From Myxococcales bacterium (GTDB lineage Bacteria > Myxococcota_A > Bradymonadia > Bradymonadales > Bradymonadaceae), in assembly GCA_007120915.1 (NCBI GenBank), contig SKMT01000599.1:1-7199 (forward strand): a stretch of 7,199 nt of DNA. The letters run 5' to 3'. The position numbers and the translations under genes were made by a program. Position 1 is the stretch's first letter; each line of letters begins with the position of its first letter. A model generated the notes under the pieces. That model made no database searches and was not told where the DNA came from. It saw only the letters and a list, made by a program, of their open reading frames with translations. Shown in pieces: positions 6,161-7,199 of this stretch.

Positions 6161-6209
6161 GGTTATTGGTTGTCGGTTATTGGTTGTCGGTTATTGGTGG
6201 TTGGTTGTT
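6161..6209. repeat. GGTTATT/GGTTGTC heptamer array overlapping the aroE stop
   Basis: Seven units of 7 bases, with GGTTATT at 6161, 6175 and 6189, GGTTGTC between them, then GGTGGTT and GGTTGTT. The aroE stop (TAA, 6177-6179 on the minus strand) comes from one of the units, and the last 10 or so residues of AroE are translated from the array. The three AATAACC units on the minus strand put a TAA in each of the three reading frames. Confidence 0.9.
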
Positions 6210-7199
6210 GGGGGCGGACCAGAATGCGCGTTGGGCTTTTGCCTGGGCGATGAAGAAGATGTCGCCTTGCAGATGGATCGGGTTCCCCCCATCGACCTCC
6301 CTTTGGTCGGCCACTTCCCCCCGGGGGGAAGGTTTTGTCGGATTTCCGAGTTCCGAATTCCGATTGAGGTTCCCTTTTGTTTCGTCGGATGGCTTCCGCT
6401 CAATCCGTTGGGTTTGTACGCAGAACTGGAGACTAGAGAAAAGCAAAAGTGGGTCGGAAATCGGAAATCGGAAGTCGGAAGTCGGAACCGTTTGGGTCGC
6501 GTGGTCGTGGCTTGAAAGGGGGTTAGGGGAAGGTGGTGCCGAGACGTTGCAGTAGTGCAGGTCGAGCCAGGCGCGGGTGGGCGGGACGTGTTGGTTGTGT
6601 TCGTGGTCGCCGCCGGCGGCGTTGACGATGAGATCGATGTCGGAAAGTTCGCGGTGTTCGGGTTGCCAGTTGGCGCGTGCGGAGAGGTGGGCGACCAATT
6701 CGGCGTCGCTGTTTTTGATGGCGCGGGCGATGGCGTGGCTTGCGCCGCCGCGGCCGAGGATGATGGTTCGGTATGCCCTCGCTGGATTGTCCGCTTCCCC
6801 CGATCGACCTTCGCTGCGCTCAGGCCACTTCCCCCCGGGGGAAAGATGTGAAGGGTCTGCTGCCATACCCAGAATTTCGAGTGCTCGGTGCATTCCCGCC
6901 TCGTCGGTGTCGGTGCCCACCCAGGGCGTGTGGTTCGAGCTGGTGCGTCGAAGCGTGTTTAGCGCCGGCATCTCGCGCGGGTTTTGTACTCGAGGGGATT
7001 CGGCAGCTTCGACTTTCAGCGGTGAGGTCACCGATACGCCGCGGATTGGCAACTGCTCGAGCACTGGCAGCGCGTCGTCGAGTTCGCCGCGGGCCACCGG
7101 GATCTTCAAATAGCCCAGCTCGTCGTCGCCGGCGGCGAGCGCGGCGCGGCGGTGCCACATGTCGCCGCGGCTCTGGTCGACCGGGTCGCCTACCAGGGC
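6177..7199 (-). CDS. aroE: Shikimate dehydrogenase with repeat insertions, 5' end outside window
   Basis: AroE reduces 3-dehydroshikimate to shikimate with NADPH. The frame is open to the right edge and its start lies beyond it: before the ATG at 7160 the codons already read LVGDPVDQSRGD, the family's N-terminal motif. Of 340 visible residues (numbered from the edge) VTSPLK has the catalytic Lys (62), ALNTL the Asn (81) and GTDTD the catalytic Asp (99). LGRGGAS (148-154) is the NADP-binding Gly loop, DLIVNAAGG follows (189-197), and QGDIFFIAQAKAQRAFW near the end is the C-terminal helix with its conserved Gln. Three stretches are repeat DNA: about 119-135, 220-306 and the last 10 or so residues. 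The second replaces the usual short P-x-T-PLL segment after DLHY (213-216). The family is about 270-290 residues, so this protein is enlarged. Activity is uncertain. Confidence 0.85.
   Translation of the reverse strand, partial: ALVGDPVDQSRGDMWHRRAALAAGDDELGYLKIPVARGELDDALPVLEQLPIRGVSVTSPLKVEAAESPRVQNPREMPALNTLRRTSSNHTPWVGTDTDEAGMHRALEILGMAADPSHLSPGGKWPERSEGRSGEADNPARAYRTIILGRGGASHAIARAIKNSDAELVAHLSARANWQPEHRELSDIDLIVNAAGGDHEHNQHVPPTRAWLDLHYCNVSAPPSPNPLSSHDHATQTVPTSDFRFPISDPLLLFSSLQFCVQTQRIERKPSDETKGNLNRNSELGNPTKPSPRGEVADQREVDGGNPIHLQGDIFFIAQAKAQRAFWSAPNNQPPITDNQ
6283..6332. repeat. C6G6 palindromic element, copy in the 3' part of aroE
   Basis: It contains CTTCCCCCCGGGGGGAAG (6314-6331), a perfect 18-base palindrome. 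Upstream are TTCCCCCC, ATCGACCT and GGCCA in the order shared with the copy at 6794-6845. On the minus strand aroE reads through it as SPRGEVADQREVDGGNP. Confidence 0.85.
6344..6488. repeat. Inverted heptamer arrays flanking about 90 bases, inside aroE
   Basis: The left array TTCCGAG, TTCCGAA, TTCCGAT (6344-6364) faces five units TCGGAAA/TCGGAAG/TCGGAAC (6454-6488). The left array and 6460-6480 are complementary at 19 of 21 positions, so they could form a long stem around the segment 6365-6459. Both arrays have a 7-base period. The whole block lies within the aroE reading frame on the minus strand without a stop. Confidence 0.8.
6794..6845. repeat. C6G6 palindromic element, copy in the middle of aroE
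   Basis: This has the same order as the copy at 6283-6332: TTCCCCC, ATCGACCT, a variable stretch (here with CGCTGCGCTCA), GGCCACTT, then a slightly imperfect C6G5 palindrome (6828-6845). On the minus strand it is read as SPGGKWPERSEGRSGE, a different frame from the other copy. It lies between the substrate-binding and NADP-binding halves of AroE. Confidence 0.85.

Noticed and set aside
5877..6253. Small plus-strand frames rich in Trp, Val and Gly
   Set aside because: They are translations of GGTTATT/GGTTGTC arrays with no start signal.

Overview
The window is GC-rich, densely coding bacterial chromosome. It carries four recognisable housekeeping-type genes, all on the minus strand, and one unrecognised open frame on the plus strand. 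The Asp/Glu-rich proteins, the divergent Lgt and the very heavy load of intergenic repeats suggest a marine or halophilic deltaproteobacterium-like lineage (Myxococcota/Bradymonadales type). That placement is inference only; no marker gene here fixes it.

Reading the main strand (right to left): a shikimate dehydrogenase (aroE), cut by the right edge, is followed by chorismate synthase (aroC). Both act in the shikimate pathway to aromatic amino acids and are 165 bases apart. A gene-free, repeat-filled stretch of about 500 bases follows, then a divergent prolipoprotein diacylglyceryl transferase (lgt), then a Cu(I)-exporting P1B-type ATPase (copA) with two N-terminal metal-binding domains. At the far left, an unrecognised acidic protein on the plus strand converges on copA.

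What stands out is the space between the genes. Nearly every intergenic stretch is built of short-period repeats: three unrelated families with a 7-base period (CCCAGCG, GGTTATT/GGTTGTC, TCGGAAA/TTCCGAN), one family with 9-base steps (CGCCAAGGA), an exact 65-base tandem duplication, a 50-base element around a C6G6 palindrome, and a composite element (67-68-base head plus heptamer tail) present twice. The stop codons of copA, lgt and aroC lie within a few bases of such a repeat, and the aroE stop lies inside one.

The aroE reading frame also runs unbroken through two internal repeat-derived insertions. The protein is therefore longer than its family norm and may have lost a native segment. I see no CRISPR array, transposase, phage gene, tRNA or rRNA. 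The best candidate for something undescribed is this repeat system and its relation to gene ends.
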